Shown here piece after piece: positions 63,759 to 64,000 of a stretch of DNA of 64,000 nt. Below the pieces are notes generated by a model, which worked only from the letters and a program-made list of their open reading frames with translations, had not been told where the DNA came from and made no database searches. The position numbers and the translations under genes were made by a program. This DNA is from Streptomyces alanosinicus (GTDB lineage: Bacteria; Actinomycetota; Actinomycetes; Streptomycetales; Streptomycetaceae), in contig NZ_BMVG01000002.1 in the NCBI RefSeq assembly GCF_014650595.1, positions 62,001 through 126,000 on the forward strand. The letters are read 5' to 3'. Within the stretch, counting starts at the first letter, position 1; each line of letters begins with the position of its first letter.

Positions 63759-64000
63759 GTGATCGACATCCCCGGTGATCTCGCGGAAGCACAGGAGACC
63801 TATAACGGAGCGGCGGGCCGGGCCTTCATCGCCGGGCTGCCGGATCTGGCGGCCGGCTTCCTGGATCGCTGGCGGCTGCGGATCGACGGCCCCTCCATGA
63901 ACGGTGTCAGCGCGCTGGTCGTGCCGGTGGTCCGCGCCGACGACAGCCCCGCCGTCCTCAAGCTCCAGCTGCCGGACGAGGAGACCGCGGGCGAGCCGGT
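63759..64000 (+). CDS. Aminoglycoside 6-phosphotransferase-like kinase, 5' part only
   Basis: The N-terminus IDIPGDLAEAQETYNG, then AFIAGLPDLAAGFLDRWRLR and SMNGVSALVVPVVRADDSPA, VLKLQL resembles the streptomycin/hydroxyurea-type APH family (typical starts read MIDIP). GTG 63759 lies 7 nt after TATCGT (63746-63751). The ATP-site Lys of VLKL is visible; the gene runs off the right edge. Confidence 0.8.
   Translation, partial: MIDIPGDLAEAQETYNGAAGRAFIAGLPDLAAGFLDRWRLRIDGPSMNGVSALVVPVVRADDSPAVLKLQLPDEETAGEP

Overview
The window is chromosomal DNA from a Streptomyces or a very close actinomycete. The evidence is the very high GC content, the near-universal G or C third codon position, frequent GTG starts, and genes typical of the genus: a Nur-type Fur regulator, the c-di-GMP-responsive anti-sigma factor RsiG, mycothiol glycosyltransferase MshA, the phosphate system phoU/phoR(senX3)/phoP(regX3), CarD, ispD-ispF-cysS-rlmB and the sugar-ABC ATPase MsiK. 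Gene order matches, as far as I remember it, the S. coelicolor core around SCO4165-SCO4240, with accessory DNA spliced in.

Layout. 0-16.3 kb: small conserved proteins (DUF2993, DUF3099, DsrE, a 32-aa membrane peptide, nitrobindin-like FABP), a MarR/SDR divergent pair, nur, ygfZ, dtd, rsiG, an Eis-like acetyltransferase, two paralogous GntR-type regulators with matching operators, a HAD phosphatase, a protein with two fused APH-kinase domains, and a TetR/HelD-like pair followed by an RraA-like protein. 16.4-22.8 kb: a two-domain UvrA-like ABC ATPase, LysE exporter with a divergent MocR regulator, and an SDR with a convergent LysR. 22.9-25.4 kb is a small foreign island: an N-terminally truncated TniQ transposition protein, a barstar-domain immunity protein and transposon-end-like repeats. 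25.5-36.7 kb returns to the core: XRE regulator, HBHA-like protein, SpoIIE-type phosphatase, NlpC/P60 hydrolase, methyltransferase, mshA, YbjN, a Tat-secreted beta-helix protein with an AraC regulator, DUF2000 and an AhpD-like protein.

36.7-43.6 kb is the main accessory segment. It has a double-glycine-leader peptide, a Met-rich secreted protein, a two-TM SLATT protein, and a minus-strand operon (41.76 to 38.77 kb) encoding two small proteins, a radical SAM/SPASM enzyme, a 76-aa peptide ending in a Cys-Ser-Cys tail, and an APH-fold kinase. Divergent from it, across a perfect 21-bp palindrome, lie an ABM-domain protein and an XRE-TPR regulator. I read this as an uncharacterised radical-SAM RiPP (peptide natural product) locus, the strongest candidate for a new system here.

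43.6-64 kb: MFS exporter, gpmA, an unannotated 24-aa Leu/Gly peptide, a secreted HNH nuclease, a Cys-rich metallothionein-like peptide, phoU, a PHO box, phoR-phoP, a lipoprotein, carD, ispD-ispF, a PPOX oxidoreductase, cysS, rlmB, a DoxX-domain protein, a nucleotidyltransferase, msiK, tRNA-Thr(TGT), an FAD amine oxidase, a rhomboid-like membrane protein and the start of an aminoglycoside-kinase-type gene.

Three themes recur across the window. Many genes carry a TANNNT box 6-7 nt before the start codon, the layout of leaderless transcripts. Short tandem duplications (16-26 bp) repeatedly sit on or just after stop codons. Palindromic GC-rich repeats of the kind scattered through Streptomyces genomes occur between genes and, in ispD, inside one.
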